Shown in pieces: positions 7,518-16,551 of a DNA stretch of 55,620 bases (its first letter is position 1; every line of letters starts with the position of its first letter). The notes below the pieces were generated by a model. It was not told the DNA's origin and did no database searches. It saw only the letters and a list, made by a program, of their open reading frames with translations. Both the position numbers and the translations under genes were made by a program. Origin of the DNA: Prevotella sp. UBA2756 (GTDB lineage: Bacteria > Bacteroidota > Bacteroidia > Bacteroidales > Bacteroidaceae); contig DEJE01000059.1 in NCBI GenBank assembly GCA_002353205.1, forward strand, positions 1-55,620. The letters run 5' to 3'.

Positions 7518-8717
7518 TTAGCGTCTGTCGTGCCAAATGGCCACCACCTTCCTGTGAATGGCCACGAAATTGAACACCGTGACGATTACGAAGATGGCCA
7601 GTCCGAGCACTATGGCAGGCATGATGCCGTGGAACTGCACATCGGCCGCTACGGCCTGTACGACATCGAGATAATAGTTGCGTGCCACTATGAGCATGGT
7701 CGCCGCCAAGATGAGCACCAAGGCATTGAGCGTGAGCGTGAGGTACTGGTAGGGGCGTGCCACCTTGGCAGGTGTGTAGCCTATGAGTAGCAGATTCTCG
7801 AGCTTTTCCTGATTTTTCTGCACCAGCAGGTAAATACTGAGCATGAGGATGTAGAAGCTGAGCAGAGAGATGATGAGCCCGATGACCATGACGATGGACA
7901 CGACAAGTCGGAGGAAGTAGGTGGCCTTCTCGCTTTGCAGCTTCTCGCTCTCCACTTCATAGCCGTTGTCGTCGAGAAATTGCTGGAAGTCCTCGCCTGC
8001 CGGATTGTCCACCTTCACGACGAGACGGTTGGGTACTGTGTCCTCTTTGGGTGCATAGCGCTGGTTCGACCACTTGAGGAAGCTCTCCGGAACAAGAATG
8101 CTGTTCATTCGGCTGGAGAAACCGATGACGCGGCCCTTGAAATCGTCGCTCAGGCCGTTGCCGTGGATGTGTATCCGGAAGTCGATCATGCTGAGCGTGG
8201 TCTCTCCTATTCTCGGCAGGTTGTGGCTCTGTGCATATCCGAAGTTGTACATGCTCAGGTACGACCTTGGCAGCACGATGGGCACCTCGCGCGAGCCTTC
8301 GCTGTAGGTCCAGTCGCTCAGTGGTATGTCGACGAAGGCGTCGGGCACGCTCTCGAGGGGGAATTCAGAGTGTAGCACGGGTGTCCCCGCAATGATCATC
8401 TGAGCCTCGGCCATATACTGCCGAGAAGTGAAGGTTCCGATCTGCCTCACAAAGGTCTGGCTTCCAAAGTCGTCGATTTCCGGTTGCGCGAAGTCCTGGG
8501 CCCTAGCCGAGAGTGTGGCCCCCATTCCCAACCTTTTGCTAACGATGAGATAGTCGTTTCGGAAGATGGAGTCCTCGCTTGTGAAGATGGGTTTCACGTC
8601 GCGGTAGAACTGAAAGCCCAACATGACGATGAACATGCCCACAAGGTTGGCAAAGATGAAGCCTGTGAACTGTGGCAGGCTGATATGCTGTCGAAGAAGT
8701 TTCCAGATGAGTGACAT
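7518..8717 (-). CDS. ABC transporter permease, FtsX/MacB-like
   Basis: 399 residues from the ATG at 8717 (MSLIWKLLRQHISLPQF). The frame stays open upstream to 8936, but that extension overlaps the neighbouring ATPase gene and reads as random Arg/His-rich sequence, so the internal start is preferred. Layout: one N-terminal membrane segment (about residues 20-40), a large extracytoplasmic domain, then three hydrophobic segments in the last 130 residues, as in FtsX-type permeases. It follows an ATP-binding subunit by 41 nt and should form the transporter with it. Substrate is unknown. Alternatives include a role in cell division or lipoprotein handling, which this fold serves in other systems. 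Confidence 0.8.
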   Translation of the reverse strand: MSLIWKLLRQHISLPQFTGFIFANLVGMFIVMLGFQFYRDVKPIFTSEDSIFRNDYLIVSKRLGMGATLSARAQDFAQPEIDDFGSQTFVRQIGTFTSRQYMAEAQMIIAGTPVLHSEFPLESVPDAFVDIPLSDWTYSEGSREVPIVLPRSYLSMYNFGYAQSHNLPRIGETTLSMIDFRIHIHGNGLSDDFKGRVIGFSSRMNSILVPESFLKWSNQRYAPKEDTVPNRLVVKVDNPAGEDFQQFLDDNGYEVESEKLQSEKATYFLRLVVSIVMVIGLIISLLSFYILMLSIYLLVQKNQEKLENLLLIGYTPAKVARPYQYLTLTLNALVLILAATMLIVARNYYLDVVQAVAADVQFHGIMPAIVLGLAIFVIVTVFNFVAIHRKVVAIWHDRR

Positions 8718-8758
8718 GATGCGTGTGTATGTGCTTGTTTTGAAGCTATGATGAGGAT

Positions 8759-9403
8759 TTACAGACGGACTTTGCGGTCGTAGGGCAACTGCTGATGCTT
8801 TCCGATGCTTGTGACGATGATTCCCGCACCCTGCCGTTGTGCCTCGTCGTACATGATGCGCCCCATTGTCTCGGCATTCTTGTCGTCGAGATGTGAGACG
8901 GGTTCGTCGAGCAGGATGAAGTCGAAAGGCTGGCACAGGGCCCTAATCATGGCCACGCGCTGCTGCTGTCCGAACGACATCAGCCCCACCTTGGTGTCGC
9001 GCTTGTCGGCAATGCCGAGCTTGTCGAACCACTCGCCGACCTTCTCCGGGCTTTGGCTAAGGGTGAGCTGGTTCTTGATGGCCACGTTCTCCATGGCCGA
9101 CAGTTCGGGAAAGAGCCTCAGGTCCTGGAAGAGCAGGCTCACGTTGTGTGTTCGTATCTGCGACCAGTCGCTCACTCCGAAAGTCCTGACGTCGGTATCG
9201 TCGAAGAACAGCTGTCCGGTGAAGTCGTTCCTGTAGCCGATAATGTAGCTACAGAATGTACTCTTGCCCTTTCCGCTCTCAGCCTCTACGAGATAAGTCT
9301 TGCCTTTCTCGAAGATCAGTTCCTGTCCCCACACTTCGCTGTCGTGATTCTTTCGGGTTGAGAAGACATGTGGGACGATATTTATGAATCGTATGGTGTT
9401 CAT
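8759..9403 (-). CDS. ABC transporter ATP-binding protein with degenerate motifs
   Basis: 214 residues. The Walker A region reads AESGKGKST, so the first Gly of the loop is replaced while the GKST core stays. The signature is MSFGQQQR (canonical LSGGQ), Walker B is FILLDEP and the D-loop is SHLD. The position of the switch His, usually V-T-H, reads VTS, so the H-loop His seems absent. It precedes the FtsX-like permease and follows the DUF4836 gene by 12 nt in the same minus-strand train. Membership in the ABC family is sure. Reduced ATP turnover, as in regulatory ATPases, is inferred from the motif changes. Confidence 0.85.
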   Translation of the reverse strand: MNTIRFINIVPHVFSTRKNHDSEVWGQELIFEKGKTYLVEAESGKGKSTFCSYIIGYRNDFTGQLFFDDTDVRTFGVSDWSQIRTHNVSLLFQDLRLFPELSAMENVAIKNQLTLSQSPEKVGEWFDKLGIADKRDTKVGLMSFGQQQRVAMIRALCQPFDFILLDEPVSHLDDKNAETMGRIMYDEAQRQGAGIIVTSIGKHQQLPYDRKVRL

Positions 9404-9415
9404 TGAAGAGGAAGT

Positions 9416-10702
9416 CTATTTAATGGTGTACAAAAGGGTACTGGCGTTGCCGAAGACGGTGGCGAGGATACTCTTCACCGCGAGGCTCATCTCATTGTCG
9501 AGGGCATTGAGCTGCACCACGAGGCACATCCGCTCCCCTTTTATGAACGGAGAGCAGTCGCGCGATGGGTGATCTGTCGGGTCGCCGTTGGCGTTAGAAC
9601 ACAGAAGCACGTCTTTCTTTCCATCAACAGCCTGACTGATGGAGAAGCTGAAACCAGCCGAAGCGTTGTGCCATACCTTTTTGGCAAAGTCGTCGTTGGC
9701 CAGTTCTGCTTGCATGGTGAACGAGTGCTGGGTGCCGTCAGTGGCCATGTCGGTTGAGAGATGTTCGGGTGTGACGGAGAGCATGAACTCACCGTCGACA
9801 GAACGGAACACGCTGTTGAGGTCGATGACGGCCTGAAGCCCAGCCAGAACGCCTTTCAGTGCCTTGTCACGCTGCATCGTCTCGATGAACGAAGTGCCTT
9901 CTACGTTGGTGAGCAAGGTCAAGAAAGCATCTTGTGGCAGTTCGTGGAACCGCCCGTTGAGAGGCCTGAAGACCTTTGCAGCCTTCTTCAACGCCTCGTC
10001 GACCCGCTTGTTGAACGAGAACGACTCTCCCTTCATGCTCAGGATGTCGCTCGTCCGAGATATTTCCGCCTTCACATAGACCTGTGACGGATCGGTGTTG
10101 GGTGGCAATCCTACGGTAAACGGTGCCACGAAGGTCTCAGGCAGTGCCGAGATGTTGGCTATCATCTTCATGGGAGCGGCTATGGAGTCGACCACTGCAT
10201 ATAGTCTCGACTCCATGATGCTCTGGCTGCGGTCTTGCCCGAGCCATCGGGCCATCTGCTGCTGCAGCTGCTGCTTCATATTGGGCAGCACCGGTCCGAG
10301 CATGAGGAGGTTTCGCTCGTCGAATCCCACCACCCAGGCGTCTTTATAGAACACGAAGGTGACGTCATTACGCCTTGTGACGTCTGTACACTCCTTCTCT
10401 TTCACCTTCCTGCCGATCCACTCCTCGAGCATCGCGTGGTCTTCTATGCTGGCACAGAGCCCGAAGTTGCGGTCGCTGGTCTCAAAGAGGATCACGTCGT
10501 TGGTGAAATCGATGCCGCTGTCGGCCATATCCTTAGCCACCGCATTGTCACCGCCGGTCTTTGTCATGTCGACCATCATCAGTGCAATCGCGTTACGTGG
10601 TATGGCCGCCTTGTAGTCGTCCTTGCTGCACGAGGTCATGATCATCGTTGCAGCCATTGCCACGGCCAATGTCATCCTGTTCATTATTGTCTGGTATATC
10701 AT
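9416..10702 (-). CDS. DUF4836-like lipoprotein
   Basis: 428 residues from the ATG at 10702, which overlaps the rsmE stop as ATGA; a second ATG at 10684 (MNRMTLAV) would give a more compact signal peptide. The N-terminus ends in MTSC, a lipobox, so the protein is probably a membrane-anchored lipoprotein. After it comes A-I-P-R-N-A-I-A-L-M-M-V-D, the pattern that opens DUF4836 proteins of Bacteroidetes, followed by alternating strands with no catalytic motif I can name. The function of the family is unknown. The family call rests on remembered pattern and length only. Confidence 0.65.
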   Translation of the reverse strand: MIYQTIMNRMTLAVAMAATMIMTSCSKDDYKAAIPRNAIALMMVDMTKTGGDNAVAKDMADSGIDFTNDVILFETSDRNFGLCASIEDHAMLEEWIGRKVKEKECTDVTRRNDVTFVFYKDAWVVGFDERNLLMLGPVLPNMKQQLQQQMARWLGQDRSQSIMESRLYAVVDSIAAPMKMIANISALPETFVAPFTVGLPPNTDPSQVYVKAEISRTSDILSMKGESFSFNKRVDEALKKAAKVFRPLNGRFHELPQDAFLTLLTNVEGTSFIETMQRDKALKGVLAGLQAVIDLNSVFRSVDGEFMLSVTPEHLSTDMATDGTQHSFTMQAELANDDFAKKVWHNASAGFSFSISQAVDGKKDVLLCSNANGDPTDHPSRDCSPFIKGERMCLVVQLNALDNEMSLAVKSILATVFGNASTLLYTIK

Positions 10703-11436
10703 TCGTCTGTTCTTCTTGTGAGTTGAGCCATCATCAGTGCCGACAGTGCCGCCGTCTCCGTGCGCAGACGTGCATTGCCAAGTGTGATGCTGCGATATCC
10801 GTTGTCGGTAGCCATGCGGATCTCTTCCTCGGAAAAGTCACCCTCGGGCCCGATGAGCACCGTGATGTCATCGTCGGAGAGCGCCACTTGTGGGCTTTTC
10901 AGAATCGTGAAGAGGTCGTCGCGCTGCATTTGTTCGTAGCAATGGGCAATGAACTTGTGCCCCGTCCGTTGTGCCCTCACGAAATCCTTGAACGAAGTCA
11001 ATGGGTTGACGACGGGTCGCCATGGCTTGCGGCTCTGCTTCATGGCTGAGACTACGATTCTCTCGAGCCTTGTTGTGCGCATGGCCTTGCGTTCAGAAAA
11101 CTTGCAACTGAGGAACGAGAGCTCGTCGACTCCCAGTTCGGTGGCTTTCTCGGCCACCCACTCCACGCGATCCATCATCTTCGTAGGAGCCATGGCAATG
11201 TGAATCCTTCCGCGCCACCCTTTCTTCTGTGGCAGCCGTTCCTTCACTTCGTACATGCAATGCTTCGTGGCCGCGATAGTGATTTCCGCCTGATAGAAAG
11301 AGCCCTCGCCATCCATCAGGTAGATATTGTCGCCACTCTTCAGCCTGAGCGATCGCAGGGCATGCATGGCCTCGTCGGGAGGGAACTGGGTCTCGACGTC
11401 TGCATTGGGAACATAGAAAAAGCGTTTTTCCTTCAT
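10699..11436 (-). CDS. rsmE: 16S rRNA (uracil-1498-N3)-methyltransferase
   Basis: 245 residues. RsmE methylates U1498 of 16S rRNA in the assembled small subunit, using S-adenosylmethionine. Seen: a start of the F-F-Y-V-P type, a PUA-like N-terminal domain, then the SPOUT-fold methyltransferase with MDRVEWVAEKATELGV, SERK near residue 130 and the knot motifs LIGPEGDFSEEEI and LGNARLRTETA in the last 60 residues. Length is normal for the family. The stop overlaps the next start by four bases. Confidence 0.95.
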   Translation of the reverse strand: MKEKRFFYVPNADVETQFPPDEAMHALRSLRLKSGDNIYLMDGEGSFYQAEITIAATKHCMYEVKERLPQKKGWRGRIHIAMAPTKMMDRVEWVAEKATELGVDELSFLSCKFSERKAMRTTRLERIVVSAMKQSRKPWRPVVNPLTSFKDFVRAQRTGHKFIAHCYEQMQRDDLFTILKSPQVALSDDDITVLIGPEGDFSEEEIRMATDNGYRSITLGNARLRTETAALSALMMAQLTRRTDE

Positions 11437-11447
11437 GTTTTCACCTT

Positions 11448-12005
11448 CTAATCGTTGTCTTTCTTTTCACGTCGTTGCTGCTCTTTGCGCAAGAGCGACG
11501 CAAACTCATAGTTCTCGTCTCGGATAGCCTGTTCCAGGGCTTTCTCCAGCAAGTCGTCGCTCAGCGTATTAATGGGAATGGCCACGCTGTTGGTGTCGGA
11601 GGCAACATAGCCTACCGACTGTCTTGCCATCAGGTTCTCCTCGACAAACATCGGTCTGTCGCCAGCCACATGGGCCAGCACGGCTTCAGAAGCTCGAATG
11701 GGGAACATTTCCTGCGTTTCGCAGTTGAGCAAGACCGTGGCATACTGTCCGTCAACGAGTGAGGTAATCACAATCTCGAGGTCTACACCGCATGATTCTT
11801 TCAACATGCGGCACAAGACGCCTGGCAGCATGATGGCAGTAATGGGCAGGCGCTTGGAATGGAGCTCTATCTGCATGGCCAGTGCTTGCTCGCAGGCGAT
11901 AGTCAGCTGGCGCTGCCGCTTCATGTCGGTGAGTAGGATGATGCCAAGCTGGCTGGAACCGACGATTTCGGAAACGCTGTCGAACATTACCCTCACCTTC
12001 TTCAT
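11448..12005 (-). CDS. Bifunctional nuclease (BFN/DUF151) family protein with UVR motif
   Basis: 185 residues. The N-terminal 130 residues match the BFN/DUF151 fold: LGIILLTD, then P-I-T-A-I-M-L-P-G-V and an ATVLL strand. The last 35 residues (LEKALEQAIRDENYEFASLLRKE) form a UvrB/UvrC-type helical hairpin, a combination common in Bacteroidetes members. Plant BFN proteins cleave RNA and DNA; the bacterial members are poorly studied. It lies between rsmE and the nucleoside transporter with gaps of 11 and 13 nt, consistent with one operon. Confidence 0.85.
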   Translation of the reverse strand: MKKVRVMFDSVSEIVGSSQLGIILLTDMKRQRQLTIACEQALAMQIELHSKRLPITAIMLPGVLCRMLKESCGVDLEIVITSLVDGQYATVLLNCETQEMFPIRASEAVLAHVAGDRPMFVEENLMARQSVGYVASDTNSVAIPINTLSDDLLEKALEQAIRDENYEFASLLRKEQQRREKKDND

Positions 12006-12018
12006 ATCTCACCGTAGT

Positions 12019-13341
12019 TCAAGCTTTGCGCTGCTTCTTGTCGGGATTGAAGATGAGGGCAAACGATATGCCTACCACCAGCGCGAACGACGCAAAGATG
12101 AACCAGCACGTCCGCCAGTCGCCTTGCAGGTATCCGTCGGTCCAGATACAGAAATGGTTCACCACCTCACCTGCCGCAAGCGTGCCTATGGTGGCTCCGA
12201 TGCCGTTGGTCATGAGCATGAAGAGCCCCTGAGCCGACGCTTTCACCGAGGAGTCACACTCTTGGTCGACAAACATGGCTCCGGAGACATTGAAGAAGTC
12301 GAAGGCCACGCCATACACGATGCACGACAGGATGAACAGCACCACGCCTGGCATGGCAGGATTGCCCACGCCGAAGAAGCCGAAGCGCAGTACCCAGGCG
12401 AACATAGACATGAGCATGACGCCCTTGATGCCGAAACGCCTCAGGAAGAAGGGTATCATCAGGATGCACAAGGCTTCGCTGATCTGGGAAACAGATGTGA
12501 GCAGCGTGGCATTGTTGGCTGCAAACGACGTTGCCACAGCTGCATCTGTGCTACCCTTGAAGCTCGTGATGAAAGGTCCGGCATAGCTGTTGGTCACCTG
12601 CAGTGACATGCCGAGCAATGCCGAGAAAATGAAGAACAGGGCCATCTTCTTCGTCTTGAACAGACGGAAGGCGTTGAGCCCGAACTGCTCTGCCAGCGAA
12701 TCGGCAGACTTTGACTCCACTTTGCACTCTGGCAACATCAGGCAGTATACGAACATGCAGATGCTCAGCACGCCCGAGACGAAAAACTGCATATAGGTGT
12801 ACTGGAACTTGTGCACGTTCTCGCCGAGGGTGAACGAGAAGGAACCGTCGTCCCACACTGCACAGTTGACGAACCACATCGTGGCGATGAAGCCCACCGT
12901 TCCCAGAACGCGAATGGGTGGAAAGTCTTTCACGGTGTCGAGACCGTTGTACTTCATCAGGGTGAAGGCCGTGGTATTGGCTAGGGCGAGCGTGGGCATG
13001 TAAAACGACACGCTCAACGTGTAGAGTGCGATGAAGAGCCCCTTGTCATGGATTTCATTTCCCAGACCTGTATTCATGCCGATATACCACAAGGAGAGCA
13101 TGAATCCTCCTGCCAGCAGGTGGCAGAAGCCGAGCAGGCGCTGTGGCTGCACGTACTTGTCGGCCACGATGCCCATGACAGTGGGCATGAAGATCGACAC
13201 GATGCCCTGGATGGCATAGAACCACGATATCTTATCGCCCAGACCAGCCACGCCCAGGTAGTTTCCCATGCATGTGAGGTAGGCTCCCCATACCGCGAAC
13301 TCCATGAAGTTCATTACGGCAAGACGACTTTTCAGATTCAT
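12019..13341 (-). CDS. Nucleoside:H+ symporter, NupG-like MFS transporter
   Basis: 440 residues with about 12 hydrophobic segments. The N-terminus (LKSRLAVMNFMEFAVWGAYL) and the G-I-V-A-D-K-Y-V motif after the second segment match the nucleoside:H+ symporter (NHS) branch of the major facilitator superfamily, typified by NupG and XapB. It would import purine or pyrimidine nucleosides across the inner membrane. It is followed on the same strand by base-processing and translation genes and preceded by a PurF-like gene, so a purine-salvage theme is plausible. Substrate range is inferred. Confidence 0.85.
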   Translation of the reverse strand: MNLKSRLAVMNFMEFAVWGAYLTCMGNYLGVAGLGDKISWFYAIQGIVSIFMPTVMGIVADKYVQPQRLLGFCHLLAGGFMLSLWYIGMNTGLGNEIHDKGLFIALYTLSVSFYMPTLALANTTAFTLMKYNGLDTVKDFPPIRVLGTVGFIATMWFVNCAVWDDGSFSFTLGENVHKFQYTYMQFFVSGVLSICMFVYCLMLPECKVESKSADSLAEQFGLNAFRLFKTKKMALFFIFSALLGMSLQVTNSYAGPFITSFKGSTDAAVATSFAANNATLLTSVSQISEALCILMIPFFLRRFGIKGVMLMSMFAWVLRFGFFGVGNPAMPGVVLFILSCIVYGVAFDFFNVSGAMFVDQECDSSVKASAQGLFMLMTNGIGATIGTLAAGEVVNHFCIWTDGYLQGDWRTCWFIFASFALVVGISFALIFNPDKKQRKA

Positions 13342-13380
13342 TTCATCTTCAGTTTTTAGGGTTATTGGTCATTTGGCTGT

Positions 13381-14841
13381 TCACTCAGTCTGTCCCTGCT
13401 CCGCTGCCGCATCGCAGGCAGCATCTGCCTCGTTGAAGAAATAGCTCGAACCGTCGAAACAGTGGGTGCAAATCCTGTCCTTCGGCATGCCAATAGCCTG
13501 AATGAGAGTCTCTATCTTGTTGAATTTCACACTTGTTAGCCCGAGTTGCTTGCCAATCTCTTCAACCATTCGCGTATACTCAGGACTGTCGGTCGTGGCA
13601 TACTTGTCGAGGTTCTTGTTCGGATCGCCTTCAAACTCCTGGATGATGCGGCGCGTGATGAGTTCGAGGTCGCTCTTCGAGGCCGTGAAGCCAATGAAGG
13701 GACAGCTGTAGACCAGCGGTGGGCACGAGATGCGCGCATGCACCTCCTTGGCTCCGTTCTCGAAGAATGTCCTCACGTTGTCCTTCAGCTGCGTTCCACG
13801 CACGATGCTGTCATCGCAGAACACCACTCGCCGCCCGTTGAGGATAGCCGAGTTGGGTATGAGCTTCATCTTGGCCACCAGATTGCGCCTGCTCTGCTTG
13901 CTGGGCGTGAAACTGCGCGGCCATGTGGGTGTGTATTTCAGTACGGCCCGCTTGTAAGGAATCCCTCGTCCCTCGGCATAGCCCAGTGCAGTGCCCACAC
14001 CGCTGTCGGGGATTCCACATACGCAGTCGGCCTCGGTATCGTCTTCCGCTCCCATCACCTTGCCTGCCTCTTCCCTGACAAACTCCGTGTTCACGTTCTC
14101 GAAGTTGCTGGCCGGGAACCCGTAGTAGACCCACAGGAACGAACATATCTGGCATCGCGAGAAAGGCTTTTGCAACACTTCCATGCGATCAGGGAAAAGC
14201 TCTACGATTTCTCCAGGGCCTACATCGCGCACGGTGGCATAGTCGAGGTTGGGCAAGCTGGTTGTCTCGCTGGTGGCACAAAAGGCTCCGTCTTTCTTTC
14301 CAATCACCACCGGTGTGCGTCCCAGCGCGTCGCGCGCCGCAATGATGCTGTTCTCAGTGAGAATGAGCATGGAGCATGAGCCTTTTACCTTCTTGTAGAC
14401 GAGGTTGATACCGTCGACAAAAGTGTTGCCCATGTTGATGAGCAGTGCGATGAGCTCCGTCTGGTTGATGTTGTTCTGGCTCATCTCACTCAGATGCATC
14501 CGCTTCTCGAGCAGTTCGTCGGCAATCTCGCGCAAATTGTTCACCTTGGCCACCGTCACCACGGCATATCTGCCAAGATGGGAGTTCACCAGGATGGGCT
14601 GAGGGTCGGTGTCGCTGATGATACCAAGTCCGCTGTTCCCAACGAATCCGTCGAGTTCACCTTCAAAACGACTTCTGAAGTAGTCGCGTTCCAGACTGTG
14701 TATACTTCGTGTAAATCCTTTTTCCTTGTCGAAAGTCACAAGACCGGCTCTCTTCGTGCCAAGATGTGAGTTGTAATCAGTACCATAGAACAGGTCGTTG
14801 ACGCATTCCTTCGTACCAATAGTTCCAAAAAAACCACCCAT
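13381..14841 (-). CDS. PurF-like amidophosphoribosyltransferase without the N-terminal Cys
   Basis: 486 residues, matching amidophosphoribosyltransferase over its whole length: NTN-hydrolase glutaminase domain (residues 1-235), then a PRTase domain with VVFCDDSIVRGTQ at 339-351 and IPDSGVG near 277. The canonical enzyme begins Met-Cys-Gly and the freed Cys is the glutaminase nucleophile. Here the protein begins Met-Gly-Gly-Phe-Phe-Gly. The frame upstream is closed by a TAA 21 nt before the ATG, so no alternative start supplies a Cys. From what I recall, Bacteroidetes commonly carry this Cys-less form beside a normal PurF. It may use free ammonia, depend on a partner or regulate the pathway. 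The PRPP site looks intact. Confidence 0.85.
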   Translation of the reverse strand: MGGFFGTIGTKECVNDLFYGTDYNSHLGTKRAGLVTFDKEKGFTRSIHSLERDYFRSRFEGELDGFVGNSGLGIISDTDPQPILVNSHLGRYAVVTVAKVNNLREIADELLEKRMHLSEMSQNNINQTELIALLINMGNTFVDGINLVYKKVKGSCSMLILTENSIIAARDALGRTPVVIGKKDGAFCATSETTSLPNLDYATVRDVGPGEIVELFPDRMEVLQKPFSRCQICSFLWVYYGFPASNFENVNTEFVREEAGKVMGAEDDTEADCVCGIPDSGVGTALGYAEGRGIPYKRAVLKYTPTWPRSFTPSKQSRRNLVAKMKLIPNSAILNGRRVVFCDDSIVRGTQLKDNVRTFFENGAKEVHARISCPPLVYSCPFIGFTASKSDLELITRRIIQEFEGDPNKNLDKYATTDSPEYTRMVEEIGKQLGLTSVKFNKIETLIQAIGMPKDRICTHCFDGSSYFFNEADAACDAAAEQGQTE

Positions 14842-14869
14842 TATGTTCGTGTATTTATTTTATTCGCTG

Positions 14870-14877
14870 CAAAGTTA
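14870..14877 (-). promoter_or_regulatory. -7 box upstream of the PurF-like gene
   Basis: TAACTTTG on the minus strand, 28 nt before the ATG of the PurF-like gene. No clear TTG is found 19-20 nt upstream, so the -33 part is weak. Confidence 0.5.
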
Positions 14878-14895
14878 GTGCTTTTTTATGATATT

Positions 14896-16506
14896 TCATC
14901 TATCAGAAATAAAAAAATCGTGAGAAAAAGCATCCATATACTTAGCGCACATCTCGGCACAACGCTCTCCATCGACAGCTGCCGAGACGATGCCTCCTGC
15001 ATATCCAGCCCCTTCGCCGCAGGGGAAGAGCCCCCTGAGGCCTACGTGCTCAAGCGTTGCGGCCTGTCTTGTAATGCGTACAGGCGATGATGTGCGTGTC
15101 TCCATTGCTATGAGCAGCGCTTCGTTGGTGAGAAAGCCTCGGCTCATGGCTCCGAACTTACGGAATCCAAGCTGTAGGCGCCTGCCGATGCCTTGTGGGA
15201 GCCAGAAGTGCAACGGACTGGCGATAAGTCCCGGCGCGTAGCTGCTCTGTGGCAGCGAACCGCTGAGCTTTCCGTTCACAAAGTCTGCCATGCGCTGCGC
15301 TGGTGCCGTCTGCTTCATGTTGCCTTGCTGCCAGCAGGTCCTTTCCAGGTATTCCTGATAGTGCATCATGCCGAGAGATCCGGCGAAGTCGGCGCTCTGA
15401 CCTTCCACATCCTCCTGCCGAATCTCCACCACCATGCCGCTGTTGCTCCAGCGTGTGCCGCGATTCGACGGGCTCATACCGTTCACCACAATCTGCTCGC
15501 TGTCAGTGGCTGCCGGAATGACGTAGCCTCCGGGGCACATGCAAAAGCTATACACGCCCCTGCCCTCCACCTGCGTCACGAAACTGTACTCCGCCGTGGG
15601 CAGGTATTCGCCCTTCCCTTCGCGGTTGTGGTATTGTATCTGGTCGATCAGATGGCTAGGATGCTCCAGTCGAACGCCCATGGCTAGGGCTTTCGCCTCG
15701 ATATGGACGTCGTGGGCCGCAAGATAGCGGTACACGTCCCTAGCGCTGTGCCCCGTGGCGAGAATCACCGGCCCACTTACCATAATCTCGCTCTCTCCTA
15801 TTCTGCTGACGGCCTTCACACCGACCACTCGGCTGCCGTCGGTCACCAATTCCGTCATCTTGGTCTGAAACATCACCTCGCCACCACAACGGATGATGGT
15901 GTTCCGCATGTTCTCAATCACCTGTGGCAACTTGTCTGTACCGATATGCGGATGAGCATCCCACAAGATGCTGGTGCTGGCTCCGTGCTGGCAGAACACA
16001 TTGAGGATTTTCTCCACGTTTCCGCGCTTCTTGCTCCTCGTATAGAGTTTCCCGTCGGAGTAGGCTCCTGCCCCACCCTCGCCGAAACAGTAGTTGCTTT
16101 CGGGATCCACTTGCTGGTTCTTCGTGATCGAGGCAATGTCTTTCTTCCTCTGTCGAACGTCCTTGCCCCTTTCGAGCACGATGGGACGGTAGCCCAGTTC
16201 GATAAGCTTGAGCGCAGCGAACAAACCTCCCGGGCCAGCTCCCACAACCACGACCTGTCGGGCTTCCGACACGTCGCGGTACTCAGTACGCACATATTCA
16301 TCGTCGGTAGGCAGTTCGTTCACATAGGCCCTCACCTTCAGGGTCACGTAGATGGTGCGCTGCCGGGCATCTATGCTTCTCTTCAATATGCGCACATGCC
16401 GCAGCTCGGCACACTTCACGCCGTATTCCTTCGAAAGGAAGTCCTTGATGCCTTCGGCCGATGCTGCCTGAGCCGGCATTAGTCGTATTGTGTATTCCTG
16501 TATCAT
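14896..16506 (-). CDS. FAD-dependent dehydrogenase-like protein (COG2509 type)
   Basis: 536 residues. An N-terminal domain of about 90 residues (RHVRILKRSIDARQ) precedes a dinucleotide-binding loop, VVVVGAGPGGLFAALKLIELG, near residue 86. Downstream are FGEGGAGAYSDGKLYTR and CGEGAGYAGGIVSAAVDG, the two glycine-rich blocks typical of the uncharacterised FAD dehydrogenase family COG2509. Substrate is unknown. The protein has no signal peptide and should be cytoplasmic. It is 54 nt downstream of the PurF-like promoter region and 45 nt from nhaD, on the same strand as both. Confidence 0.85.
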   Translation of the reverse strand: MIQEYTIRLMPAQAASAEGIKDFLSKEYGVKCAELRHVRILKRSIDARQRTIYVTLKVRAYVNELPTDDEYVRTEYRDVSEARQVVVVGAGPGGLFAALKLIELGYRPIVLERGKDVRQRKKDIASITKNQQVDPESNYCFGEGGAGAYSDGKLYTRSKKRGNVEKILNVFCQHGASTSILWDAHPHIGTDKLPQVIENMRNTIIRCGGEVMFQTKMTELVTDGSRVVGVKAVSRIGESEIMVSGPVILATGHSARDVYRYLAAHDVHIEAKALAMGVRLEHPSHLIDQIQYHNREGKGEYLPTAEYSFVTQVEGRGVYSFCMCPGGYVIPAATDSEQIVVNGMSPSNRGTRWSNSGMVVEIRQEDVEGQSADFAGSLGMMHYQEYLERTCWQQGNMKQTAPAQRMADFVNGKLSGSLPQSSYAPGLIASPLHFWLPQGIGRRLQLGFRKFGAMSRGFLTNEALLIAMETRTSSPVRITRQAATLEHVGLRGLFPCGEGAGYAGGIVSAAVDGERCAEMCAKYMDAFSHDFFISDR

Positions 16507-16551
16507 AATTATTATGTACGCGCGAACCGAATATCTTTTTCACTTCCACAT

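Noticed and set aside
8718..8936. N-terminal extension of the ABC permease
   Set aside because: Overlaps the ATPase gene and reads as random Arg/His-rich sequence; the membrane segment starts only at the internal ATG at 8717.
11698..12606. 302-codon plus-strand frame across the BFN-like and nucleoside transporter genes
   Set aside because: Antisense to two well-supported genes; His/Arg/Glu-rich shadow composition.
13546..14379. 277-codon plus-strand frame
   Set aside because: Antisense to the PurF-like gene, which has clear motifs over its full length.
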